Assembly (NCBI GenBank): GCA_934465125.1
Contig: CAKSKO010000022.1
Span: forward strand, 1 to 10,372
From: an uncultured Eubacteriales bacterium
GTDB taxonomy: Bacteria; Bacillota; Clostridia; Oscillospirales; Acutalibacteraceae
DNA: 10,372 nt
Reading direction: 5' to 3'
Positions 1 to 5,865 of the stretch are shown in pieces. The stretch's first letter is position 1. Each line of letters opens with the position of its first letter. The translations under genes were made by a program, and so were the position numbers. The notes under the pieces are model-generated. The model ran no database searches. It saw nothing but the letters and a program-made list of their open reading frames with translations, and was not told the origin of the DNA.

Positions 1-17
1 TTTCGGCAGTCCCCTTT
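1..17. terminator. Possible right arm of a cut-off terminator
   Basis: The first bases contain CGGCAGTCCCCTTT. This resembles the right arms of the two complete terminators in this window (CGACAGTCCTTTT near 2538-2550 and CCGACAGTCCTTTTTT at 3472-3487). The left arm would lie outside the window, so the hairpin cannot be verified. It sits just past the stop of the decayed cysteine-rich gene, which is where a terminator would be expected. Confidence 0.3.
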
Positions 18-18
18 A

Positions 19-204
19 CTATTTTTGATTCATTGAAATTGATTCTTTCGAGCATGTTTTCACGTTTTTTGAGAGGAGCTTTTCAGGGATGGTAACGTAG
101 GCTCCTGTTTCACAATTTCCTATAATTTTGATAGACTTCGTTATATGTACGTTTGCATCTGATCCAAAAACACAAAACTTAAATATTTATTTTAGTATAC
201 ACAT
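19..204 (-). pseudogene. Decayed third copy of the small Cys-rich protein gene
   Basis: Read on the minus strand, this stretch aligns with the two intact 60-codon genes at 2586-2768 and 2871-3053. The best-preserved part encodes N-C-E-T-G-x-x-V-T-I-P-E-K (about 79-117), followed by K-K-R-E-N-M-L-E-R-I-N in a shifted frame (about 38-70). DNA identity to the copies is obvious, for example GTTTCACAATTTCC at 107-120. Damage is clear. A T is missing from a T-run (65-70), and about seven extra bases lie further on, scrambling the last 17 or so codons before a TAG at 19-21. The codons for the C-x-C pair (positions 19 and 21 of the family) no longer encode cysteine. An in-frame TAA at 187-189 cuts off the N-terminal part. 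No Shine-Dalgarno sequence remains where the intact copies have one. The former start is placed near 202-204 by alignment only. I infer a dead paralogue. Confidence 0.75.
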
Positions 205-325
205 ATTTTCGCAAATACTCCATGCTTTATCTATTCAATTTTTATACTCATTTTGTTTTTCTTTACATGGAAAGTTTTCCGTTGTTTTGTTATATTATGC
301 CTTTCTCCAATCTTTCAGCAAATGC

Positions 326-354
326 TTGTTTTTGTTAATAATTTGAGTTAGAAT
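326..354 (+). promoter_or_regulatory. Candidate promoter for the ligase-exporter pair
   Basis: A -10 box TAGAAT (349-354) lies 17 bases after a weak -35 box TTGTTT (326-331). It would start transcription near 361, leaving a leader of about 38 bases before the ligase start at 399. The -35 match is poor, so this is a candidate only. Confidence 0.4.
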
Positions 355-398
355 TTTTATGTTAGACGTAAGAGATGAATTGTAAAAAAGGAGATAAA

Positions 399-1781
399 AT
401 GGGCATTTTAAAAACAATGTTTTTACTAAATAAGCTTAATAAAAACACAAAAAAAAGCAAAGAGCAGTTACAACTCGAACAAGATAAAAAATTACGTAAA
501 TTACTTCAATATGCTTTTGATCATTCTGCATATTATAGAAGAACCTTTGAAGAAAATGGAATTGATAAAGATTCTATTTCGACATTACCTCTTTCAAGCT
601 TTCCGTCGATTAATAAAACTATTTTGTTTGAACACTTTGATGAAATTTCAACGCAACCTGATTTGCATCAAGAAGAGTTGCAACGATTTGATAAAACAGA
701 AATGGATCACAGTAAGTTATTTCAAAACAAATATCACATTGTACACTCTTCCGGGAGTACAGGAACGCCACGATATTTTGCCTATGATGAGTCGGCTTGG
801 AATATTCTAATCGCTGCTGTGATTCGTGCAGCTTGTTGGGAAATGAGCACTACGCAGATTCTTTGTCGAGCAGCGAAAGGGCTACGTATTTTGTATGTAG
901 CAGCAACAGAACAACGCGTTGGCGGCGCCATGCTGGTTGGCAGCGGAGTTGATGGCGCAGGAGGGAAAAAATTATATTTAGATGTAAACACTCCCCTTCC
1001 GGAGTGGAGTAAACGTATTAGAGAGTTTAATCCTAATATGATTATAGGATATCCCTCAGCAATTAAAATTCTCGCCGGAATCGTTGAAAAAGGCAATATA
1101 TCACTAGATGTTTTTCGTGTAGTTTCTTGTGCGGAACCTCTGGGGGCAAGCTTAAGGAATTATTTTGAAAAGGTATTTCATTCTAAGGTTATCAATTTTT
1201 ATGGAGCCAGCGAATCTCTTGCTCTGGGGGTAGAATCCGACTCAGAAGAAGGAATGTTTTTATTCGACGATTTAAATGTGATTGAAGTAGAAAATGGTAA
1301 GACGTATTTAACAGCTTTGTATAATTTTTCACAACCATTGATTAGATATGAGTTAACAGATACGATTTCATTACAAGAGCCGGATAAGAAGAGCGAGTGT
1401 CAATTTACAAAAGCGGTCGGGCTTTTAGGACGAACCGAAGATGTTTTATGGTTTAAGAATGATAAAGGTGTGATTGACTTTCTGCACCCATTGGCAATAG
1501 ATAGTTTTTGTATTAAGGGCTTAAGTGATTATCAGTTCAGACCATTGTCTAAAAACTCTCTTGAAATGCTGGCTGAAACTACAAAAACAGCCGATATTGA
1601 GTATGTTCGTAATGAAGTTTTAAAACTTATGGACGATGTTTTAAAAGAAAAAGGATTAGAATATGTTAAGTTCTCTATAAGATTTGTAGACGAGATTGCA
1701 CCAAACCCAATTACAGGAAAAAAACAGCTGATCGATGTTCCGCGAGTATCAGTTGGAGAATTAAAACACAAATCCGCTTAA
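399..1781 (+). CDS. PaaK/CapK-type adenylate-forming ligase (phenylacetate-CoA ligase family)
   Basis: This 460-residue protein belongs to the adenylate-forming (ANL) superfamily, closest in look to the stand-alone PaaK/CapK/F390-synthetase-like group. Such enzymes activate a carboxylic acid with ATP to an acyl-adenylate and often pass it to CoA. Visible motifs are the phosphate loop H-S-S-G-S-T-G-T-P (about 116-124), Y-G-A-S-E (268-272), the ribose-contacting Y-E-L-T-D (317-321), the hinge G-R-T-E-D (344-348) and a C-terminal T-G-K-K (439-442) that can supply the catalytic lysine. No signal peptide or membrane segment is seen, so it should be cytoplasmic. The start at 399 is chosen over an in-frame ATG at 375 because AAAGGAG (387-393) lies five bases ahead of it. 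A LysE-type exporter follows after 34 bases, probably in the same transcript. The substrate cannot be told from sequence; phenylacetate is only the family name. The gene looks more AT-rich than trpS or leuA, which fits acquisition by transfer. Confidence 0.85.
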   Translation: MGILKTMFLLNKLNKNTKKSKEQLQLEQDKKLRKLLQYAFDHSAYYRRTFEENGIDKDSISTLPLSSFPSINKTILFEHFDEISTQPDLHQEELQRFDKTEMDHSKLFQNKYHIVHSSGSTGTPRYFAYDESAWNILIAAVIRAACWEMSTTQILCRAAKGLRILYVAATEQRVGGAMLVGSGVDGAGGKKLYLDVNTPLPEWSKRIREFNPNMIIGYPSAIKILAGIVEKGNISLDVFRVVSCAEPLGASLRNYFEKVFHSKVINFYGASESLALGVESDSEEGMFLFDDLNVIEVENGKTYLTALYNFSQPLIRYELTDTISLQEPDKKSECQFTKAVGLLGRTEDVLWFKNDKGVIDFLHPLAIDSFCIKGLSDYQFRPLSKNSLEMLAETTKTADIEYVRNEVLKLMDDVLKEKGLEYVKFSIRFVDEIAPNPITGKKQLIDVPRVSVGELKHKSA

Positions 1782-1815
1782 GCAGTTTAACGGCGTTAGA
1801 AAATAAAAATCAAAA

Positions 1816-2430
1816 ATGATAGAATTATTTTTATGCGGTACTTTAATAGGGCTTATCATTAGCTTTCCTGTGGGAGCGGTTGGTGCTCTGACAGTGCAAA
1901 GGACGTCGAATGAAGGGGTAAAATCCGGTCTTTTAACCGGGTTAGGCTCATCGGTTGCTGATTGCCTTTATGCTTGCGTTGGAATCTTTGGATTGACATT
2001 CATTCTGGATTTTCTTTTAAAGTATCAAATGTTTATTGATATCATCGGCGGATGTATCATCATTATTATGGGTATTCAGACAATGCGGAAATGCAATGAG
2101 CCTGTAAAACAAAGTTTTTCCGCATTCAATGGCGCTAAAATGTTTTTCTCGTCCTTTTTTATAACTATAACGAATCCTGTAGCAGTTATCGCGTTTCTAT
2201 TTGCGTTTTCATACTTTAATATTTCAAGTGCAGTTGATAGTTTGCACAAAATTTTAGTAGTGATAGGCGTATTTATCGGGACATATATTTGGTGGATTAT
2301 CCTCGTTGGCGTAACATATATTTTAAAGAAAAAAGCAAAATCCTATCGGGCTGATCTGATGAATAAAATATTTGGTACGATATTGATTGTGCTCGGTGTA
2401 ATTGTGATAGTAAAGGCATTTTTTACATAA
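1816..2430 (+). CDS. LysE-family translocator (amino acid / metabolite exporter)
   Basis: This 204-residue integral membrane protein has about six hydrophobic segments (near residues 3-27, 37-68, 72-90, 107-134, 145-169 and 184-203). The N-terminal S-F-P-V-G-A-V-G (16-23) followed by T-V-Q-R-T matches the conserved first helix of the LysE/RhtB family. G-L-G-S-S-V-A-D-x-L-Y (42-52) and the T-N-P motif (119-121) also fit. Known members export amino acids such as lysine, arginine or threonine, or related small molecules, by a proton-driven mechanism. The start is fixed by a TAA just upstream in frame (1804-1806). No good Shine-Dalgarno sequence precedes it, so translation may depend on the upstream ligase gene, which ends 34 bases before. 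The pairing suggests the exporter handles the ligase substrate or a product, which is inference. A bidirectional terminator follows at 2518-2550. Confidence 0.88.
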   Translation: MIELFLCGTLIGLIISFPVGAVGALTVQRTSNEGVKSGLLTGLGSSVADCLYACVGIFGLTFILDFLLKYQMFIDIIGGCIIIIMGIQTMRKCNEPVKQSFSAFNGAKMFFSSFFITITNPVAVIAFLFAFSYFNISSAVDSLHKILVVIGVFIGTYIWWIILVGVTYILKKKAKSYRADLMNKIFGTILIVLGVIVIVKAFFT

Positions 2431-2517
2431 AGAAAGATTTAGAGATTGCAGCACTCAGATCTTCTTCCTACCTTACTTATTGGCGGATTGCCCAAAGCGA
2501 AAAATCATGAACATAAG

Positions 2518-2550
2518 AAAGGACTGTCGAATGGAATCGACAGTCCTTTT
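2518..2550. terminator. Bidirectional terminator, exporter versus Cys-rich gene
   Basis: A perfect 13-bp inverted repeat: AAAGGACTGTCGA (2518-2530), a six-base loop, and TCGACAGTCCTTT (2537-2549), then a T. Terminal A and T runs on either side let it act in both directions, between the plus-strand exporter and the minus-strand gene ending at 2586. The core GGACTGTCG recurs in the terminator at 3450-3487. Confidence 0.85.
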
Positions 2551-2585
2551 ATTTGTACAGGAAGCGTCTTTTCATAGACAGTTTT

Positions 2586-2768
2586 TTACTCATCGAGGCC
2601 GGCCATTTTTAGCACTTGTTTGCGTTTTTGATCTAAAATTTTTTCCGGGAATGTAATGTTGACCCCTATTTTACAATTACCCATTATATTCAGACACACT
2701 TCGTCGCAGGTACACTTGTACTTCTTCCAAAAAGCACAAAACTCGTTCTGACAATTCACTTTCGCCAT
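2586..2768 (-). CDS. Small Cys-rich protein, paralogue 1 (DUF1540-like pattern)
   Basis: This 60-residue protein carries six cysteines, at 6, 11, 19, 21, 25 and 32, followed by a charged, probably helical C-terminal third with no cysteine. Its neighbour at 2871-3053 has the same length and shares M-A-K-V-x-C-x-N-E-F-C, M-G-N-C and the T-x-P-E-x-I-L stretch, so the reading frame is under coding constraint. The spacing C-x4-C-x7-C-x-C-x10-C is typical of a small metal-binding knuckle and recalls DUF1540-type clostridial proteins, a tentative resemblance only. No signal peptide is seen. The minus strand ahead of the ATG reads AAAGGAGAAAAGGATGAT, a good ribosome binding region. It lies 102 bases after paralogue 1's neighbour and may be co-transcribed with it. 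Function unknown. Confidence 0.75.
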   Translation of the reverse strand: MAKVNCQNEFCAFWKKYKCTCDEVCLNIMGNCKIGVNITFPEKILDQKRKQVLKMAGLDE

Positions 2769-2870
2769 ATCATCCTTTTCTCCTTTCCTTTCTTTTCAGG
2801 GAAGTACCCTTTCCCTTCACTTATGCGTGTTCCCTTGCCGCGTAAAAAACAGCAGTTCCCTTTTCTTTTT

Positions 2871-3053
2871 CTATTTATTGAGATGGATTTTCTCGAGCAT
2901 GTCTTCGCGTTTTTTTAATAGGATTTCTTCGGGGACGGTAACGTGGATCCCTGTTTCACAATTTCCCATTGCATTTAAACCAATCTCCCTGCAGATGCAT
3001 TCGCCTTTTTTCCAGTAAATACAAAACTCATTCTCGCAATATACCTTCGCCAT
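2871..3053 (-). CDS. Small Cys-rich protein, paralogue 2 (DUF1540-like pattern)
   Basis: This 60-residue paralogue of the gene at 2586-2768 keeps five of its six cysteines (6, 11, 19, 21, 32); position 25 is glycine here. Also shared are K-K at 15-16, M-G-N-C at 29-32 and P-E-x-I-L at 41-45. The C-terminal part (about 41-57) is rich in K, E and L and should form an amphipathic helix. The start is preceded on the minus strand by AAAGGAGG about ten bases ahead. A near-consensus promoter lies at 3152-3180, so this is probably the first gene of the unit. It is divergent from the XRE-type regulator at 3203-3442. The third, decayed copy at 19-204 is closest to this one in its C-terminal half. Cytoplasmic location and metal binding are inferences from the cysteine pattern; no function is known to me. 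Confidence 0.77.
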   Translation of the reverse strand: MAKVYCENEFCIYWKKGECICREIGLNAMGNCETGIHVTVPEEILLKKREDMLEKIHLNK

Positions 3054-3091
3054 ATCATTCCTTCCTCCTTTCTTTTCAGGAAAATACCCTT

Positions 3092-3115
3092 AAATTCCAC
3101 TCATTGGTGGAATTT
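3092..3115. promoter_or_regulatory. Inverted repeat in the Cys-rich gene leader
   Basis: AAATTCCAC (3092-3100) and GTGGAATTT (3107-3115) form a perfect 9-bp repeat around a six-base loop. It lies between the proposed minus-strand transcription start (near 3145) and the gene start at 3053. No U-run follows on the minus strand, so it is not an ordinary terminator. It may be an operator or a leader hairpin. Confidence 0.45.
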
Positions 3116-3151
3116 TAATCCGTTTCGCCCACAATCGTTGGTATATCCTTT

Positions 3152-3180
3152 ATTCTATCCCACTATACTTGTTGTGTCAA
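3152..3180 (-). promoter_or_regulatory. Promoter for the Cys-rich genes
   Basis: On the minus strand a perfect -35 box TTGACA (3180-3175) and a -10 box TAGAAT (3157-3152) are separated by exactly 17 bases. Transcription would start near 3145, about 90 bases ahead of the gene at 3053. The -35 box lies inside the inverted repeat in front of the regulator gene. Confidence 0.7.
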
Positions 3181-3186
3181 TAACAA
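3164..3186. promoter_or_regulatory. Candidate operator and -10 box of the XRE regulator
   Basis: TTGTT (3169-3173) and AACAA (3182-3186) form an inverted repeat with an eight-base spacer. A plus-strand -10-like TATACT lies at 3164-3169; no well-spaced -35 box was found. The repeat covers the -35 box of the opposing promoter (3175-3180), so one bound dimer could act on both directions. Inference from position. Confidence 0.4.
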
Positions 3187-3202
3187 TTGTAGGTGATAGA
3201 AT

Positions 3203-3442
3203 ATGAGAGATATCTTAGCAAAACGTTTAAAACAATGCAGAACAGAAAAAAGATTCACGCAACGTGAGGTTGCAATATATTGCGATATTGGCGAAAAGAC
3301 CTATCAAAATTATGAGTTAACAACGCGAGAACCTAAATTAGAGATTTTAGTCAATATTGCAGAGTTCTATCACGTTTCGTTAGATTATCTTGTGGGGAGA
3401 ACAGATGTTAAAACCCCATACCCGAAAAGCAAAGATTCCTAA
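3203..3442 (+). CDS. XRE-family helix-turn-helix transcriptional regulator
   Basis: This 79-residue protein is essentially one HTH_3 (Cro/C1-type) domain. Residues about 5-60 hold R-L-K-Q-C-R-T-E-K-R-F-T-Q-R-E-V-A (first helices), G-E-K-T-Y-Q-N-Y-E (recognition region) and P-K-L-E-I-L-V-N-I-A-E-F-Y, ending in the family signature V-S-L-D-Y-L-V-G-R-T-D. Only a short basic tail follows, so there is no ligand or peptidase domain. The start is supported by AGGTGAT (3191-3197) just ahead. Such short regulators bind DNA as dimers and usually repress divergent or own promoters. Here the neighbour is the divergent pair of Cys-rich genes, whose promoter overlaps an inverted repeat in front of this gene, so those genes and the regulator itself are its likely targets (inference). 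It ends a few bases before a bidirectional terminator shared with trpS. Confidence 0.88.
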   Translation: MRDILAKRLKQCRTEKRFTQREVAIYCDIGEKTYQNYELTTREPKLEILVNIAEFYHVSLDYLVGRTDVKTPYPKSKDS

Positions 3443-3449
3443 ACCATCC

Positions 3450-3487
3450 AAAAAAGGACTGCCGGTTTTATCCGACAGTCCTTTTTT
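3450..3487. terminator. Bidirectional terminator, regulator versus trpS
   Basis: AAAAAAGGACTGCCGG (3450-3465), a six-base loop, and CCGACAGTCCTTTTTT (3472-3487) pair along 16 positions with one C-A mismatch. Both flanks carry A/T runs, so it can stop the plus-strand regulator and the minus-strand trpS. Its right arm overlaps the trpS stop codon (3486-3488) by two bases. Confidence 0.85.
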
Positions 3488-4505
3488 AAAACGCTCTTTT
3501 GAGAAATCCTACCTTTTTCATTACTTTTCTAAGCGTCCGCTCCGAGAGTTTCATCGCCTCTTTTGCGGATGCTGTGTAGCACTCCTCGAGATACACCTTA
3601 TCCTCTATCAATTCTTTGAACCGCTTTTGAATCGGCCGCAACTCTTCTATCACCGCTTCGGCAACCGCTGTTTTAAAGTCGCCGTACCCCTTCCCGGCAA
3701 ACTCCCCTTCGATCTGCTCGTTTGTTTTCCCGGTTACCGAAGAGTAAATCCCTATTAGATTGTTGATGCCGTCTTTTCCCTCGCGGTACTGCACGAGCGC
3801 TTCAGAATCGGTAACGGCGCGCTTAAACTTTTTGAGAATGACGTCGGGGGAATCGAGCACCGCGACGAATGAATTCGCGTTCGGTTCCGATTTCGACATC
3901 TTTTTCGTCGGGTCCTGCAAAGACATCACCCTCGCCCCCGCTTTCGGGATATACGGCTCCGGAACCCGGAAGGTTTCGCCGTAAATTCCGTTAAAACGCG
4001 CCGCGATGTTTCGTGTTAGCTCCAGATGTTGTTTTTGGTCGGCTCCCACTGGCACCATATCTGCCTGATACAAAAGAATATCCGCCGCCATCAAGCTCGG
4101 ATACGTAAACAAGCCCGCGTTGATATTGTCGGCATGGCGCTGGGATTTATCTTTAAACTGCGTCATGCGCGATAATTCTCCAAACTGCGTGTAGCAGTTC
4201 AAAATCCACGCAAGCTCCGCGTGTGCCGGGACTTGGCTTTGGATAAAAAATAAGCTTTTCTTTGTATCGATCCCACACGCCAGCAAGAGCGCATACGCTT
4301 CGAGCGCATTTTTCCGAAACACTTTAGCATCCTGCCGAACAGTGATCGTATGTAAATCTGCCAATGCAAAAATACACGAAAATTCATCCTGCAGCTTGAT
4401 CCAATTGCGAAGCGCTCCCAAATAGTTTCCGAGCGTTATTGTTCCACTCGGTTGAATCGCGCTGAAAATTACTTTCTTCTGTTCTGCCTTTTCTACTTTT
4501 TCCAT
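3486..4505 (-). CDS. trpS: Tryptophan--tRNA ligase
   Basis: This 339-residue class I aminoacyl-tRNA synthetase attaches tryptophan to tRNA-Trp in the cytoplasm. Diagnostic features are the HIGH-type motif in P-S-G-T-I-T-L-G-N-Y-L-G (19-30), the tryptophan-site stretch G-A-D-Q-K-Q-H (154-160) followed by L-E-L-T-R, and the K-M-S-K-S loop (202-206) in K-K-M-S-K-S-E-P. The length fits the usual bacterial 325-345 residues. The start is supported by GGGGGAG on the minus strand a few bases ahead. It lies 19 bases behind the aminotransferase gene and is probably the second gene of that operon, sharing the promoter at 5742-5770. No T-box is seen immediately in front of it. The stop codon overlaps the terminator shared with the XRE regulator. 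The sequence looks intact. Confidence 0.97.
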   Translation of the reverse strand: MEKVEKAEQKKVIFSAIQPSGTITLGNYLGALRNWIKLQDEFSCIFALADLHTITVRQDAKVFRKNALEAYALLLACGIDTKKSLFFIQSQVPAHAELAWILNCYTQFGELSRMTQFKDKSQRHADNINAGLFTYPSLMAADILLYQADMVPVGADQKQHLELTRNIAARFNGIYGETFRVPEPYIPKAGARVMSLQDPTKKMSKSEPNANSFVAVLDSPDVILKKFKRAVTDSEALVQYREGKDGINNLIGIYSSVTGKTNEQIEGEFAGKGYGDFKTAVAEAVIEELRPIQKRFKELIEDKVYLEECYTASAKEAMKLSERTLRKVMKKVGFLKRAF

Positions 4506-4524
4506 AAGTCTCCCCCATTTTTCT

Positions 4525-5712
4525 CTATCGCATTTGATCGAGCGTTGTTCTTAATCGCTTAATTCCTATCTCCAATTGTTCATCCGTCGGGGTTGAAAAA
4601 TTGATCCGGAATGATGAACAGGGTTCCGCCTCGTCTGTTAAAAACGCGTTCCCCGGAACAACGCAAACCTTATTTTTCACTGCTCGTTTGCAAAATTCTA
4701 GCGTTGGAATGGATTTCGGCAAACAGCACCATAAAAACAATCCCCCCTCAATCGGCTGATAGGAAATCTCCGGGCAAAGGTATTGATCCAATAGCCTCAT
4801 CGCAAGGCTCGCTTTGTTCCGGTATAATTTTCGCAGCCTTTGAAGATGACTTTCAAAATCATAGTCTCTCATAAACGCTTCCGTCACCATCTGCGCCCAG
4901 GTGCCCGTATGGACATCCTGCCCCTGTTTACAAACAACCATCTTCTGAATGATTGCAGAAGGCGCGATCGCAAACCCCACCCGCAGCCCGGGAGAGAGCA
5001 CCTTCGAAAAGCTCCCTGCGTAGATCACAATCCCGTCTTGATCGAACGATTTGATCATTGGGATATCTTCTCCAGAAAACCGCAGATCCCCGTAGGGATT
5101 ATCCTCTATAATCAAGATGCGGTATCGTTTGGCAAGCTCATAAATAGCCTTTCGTTTTTCTAAACTCATCGTAACTCCAGATGGATTCTGAAAGTTTGGA
5201 ATCGTATAGAGAAACCTTACCTTCTTTTCCGTCTGAAGAGCCGTTTCAAGCTTTTCTAAATTGACGCCGTCTTTTTCTACTGGAACGCCAACCAACTTTG
5301 CACCATAAGAGCGAAAGGTATTGAGTGAATTGATAAAACTCGGAGACTCACACAATACGACGTCTCCCTCGTCTACAAGCGTCTTTGTCGCCAGATCCAT
5401 CACCTGCTGCGCCCCAGACGTAATAATCAGATCGTCGCCGTCTCGATAGGATTGATGTTTTTCTTTCATATAGGCTTTTATCCTGTTACGAAGCGGCAAA
5501 TAGCCCTCTGTAATGCTATATTGCAACGCTGCAACAGGATCTTCTGAGAAAATTTTTTCCGATATCTCACCGATCTCTTTTTTCGGAAAAGCTTCTGGTG
5601 CTGGATTCCCTGCTGAAAGAGAGATCACTGAAGGATCTGAAGCATATTTAAAAATCTCCCGAATCGCGGATGGTTGTAACTCTGTTACTTTATTAGAAAA
5701 TGTGTAGTCCAT
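4525..5712 (-). CDS. PLP-dependent aminotransferase, class I/II (LysN/MocR-like catalytic type)
   Basis: This 395-residue fold-type I enzyme moves amino groups using pyridoxal phosphate. Visible landmarks are S-A-G-N-P (33-37), I-T-S-G-A-Q-Q (97-103, phosphate binding), N-P-S-G (176-179), the D-N-P-Y-G-D-L-R-F segment (204-212, Asp and Tyr contacting the cofactor) and the Schiff-base lysine K237 in G-S-F-S-K-V-L-S-P-G-L-R. S-F-R-I-N-F-S near the C-terminus carries the carboxylate-binding arginine. There is no N-terminal GntR-type DNA-binding domain, so it is an enzyme and not a full MocR regulator. Relatives act on 2-aminoadipate, aromatic or branched-chain substrates; the exact one cannot be decided here. 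AGGTG on the minus strand precedes the ATG. It heads an operon with trpS and is divergent from leuA, so a role in amino-acid metabolism is reasonable (inference). Confidence 0.92.
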   Translation of the reverse strand: MDYTFSNKVTELQPSAIREIFKYASDPSVISLSAGNPAPEAFPKKEIGEISEKIFSEDPVAALQYSITEGYLPLRNRIKAYMKEKHQSYRDGDDLIITSGAQQVMDLATKTLVDEGDVVLCESPSFINSLNTFRSYGAKLVGVPVEKDGVNLEKLETALQTEKKVRFLYTIPNFQNPSGVTMSLEKRKAIYELAKRYRILIIEDNPYGDLRFSGEDIPMIKSFDQDGIVIYAGSFSKVLSPGLRVGFAIAPSAIIQKMVVCKQGQDVHTGTWAQMVTEAFMRDYDFESHLQRLRKLYRNKASLAMRLLDQYLCPEISYQPIEGGLFLWCCLPKSIPTLEFCKRAVKNKVCVVPGNAFLTDEAEPCSSFRINFSTPTDEQLEIGIKRLRTTLDQMR

Positions 5713-5741
5713 ATTTTCACCTGCTAGATTTTAATTGTTTT

Positions 5742-5770
5742 ATTGTATCATAAAATAATATTCTAAGCAA
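5742..5770 (-). promoter_or_regulatory. Promoter of the aminotransferase-trpS operon
   Basis: On the minus strand, -35 TTGCTT (5770-5765) and -10 TACAAT (5747-5742) are spaced by 17 bases. Transcription would start about 25 bases ahead of the ATG at 5712, leaving a short leader with no room for a riboswitch. Confidence 0.65.
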
Positions 5771-5817
5771 TCTAATCGTATTCTCATTTTGGCAGGAATT
5801 GTTAGATAGAATCCCCC

Positions 5818-5846
5818 TTGACAATCATTTTTTGTTTGCATATAAT
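5818..5846 (+). promoter_or_regulatory. Consensus promoter of leuA
   Basis: Perfect -35 TTGACA (5818-5823) and perfect -10 TATAAT (5841-5846) with a 17-base spacer. Transcription would start near 5853, ahead of the T-box leader. Such a strong promoter fits control at the level of leader termination. Confidence 0.85.
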
Positions 5847-5865
5847 AGCAGTAATTATAGAAATA

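Noticed and set aside
269..280. Near-palindrome GGAAAGTTTTCC upstream of the ligase
   Set aside because: It is short, imperfect at the centre and not near the candidate promoter, so chance is likely in AT-rich DNA.
128..346. Plus-strand frame of 72 codons ahead of the ligase
   Set aside because: It overlaps the decayed Cys-rich copy, has no ribosome binding site, and its composition is that of AT-rich noncoding DNA.
3390..3758. Plus-strand frame of 122 codons over the end of trpS
   Set aside because: It is a shadow of the well-supported trpS on the other strand and runs through the terminator.
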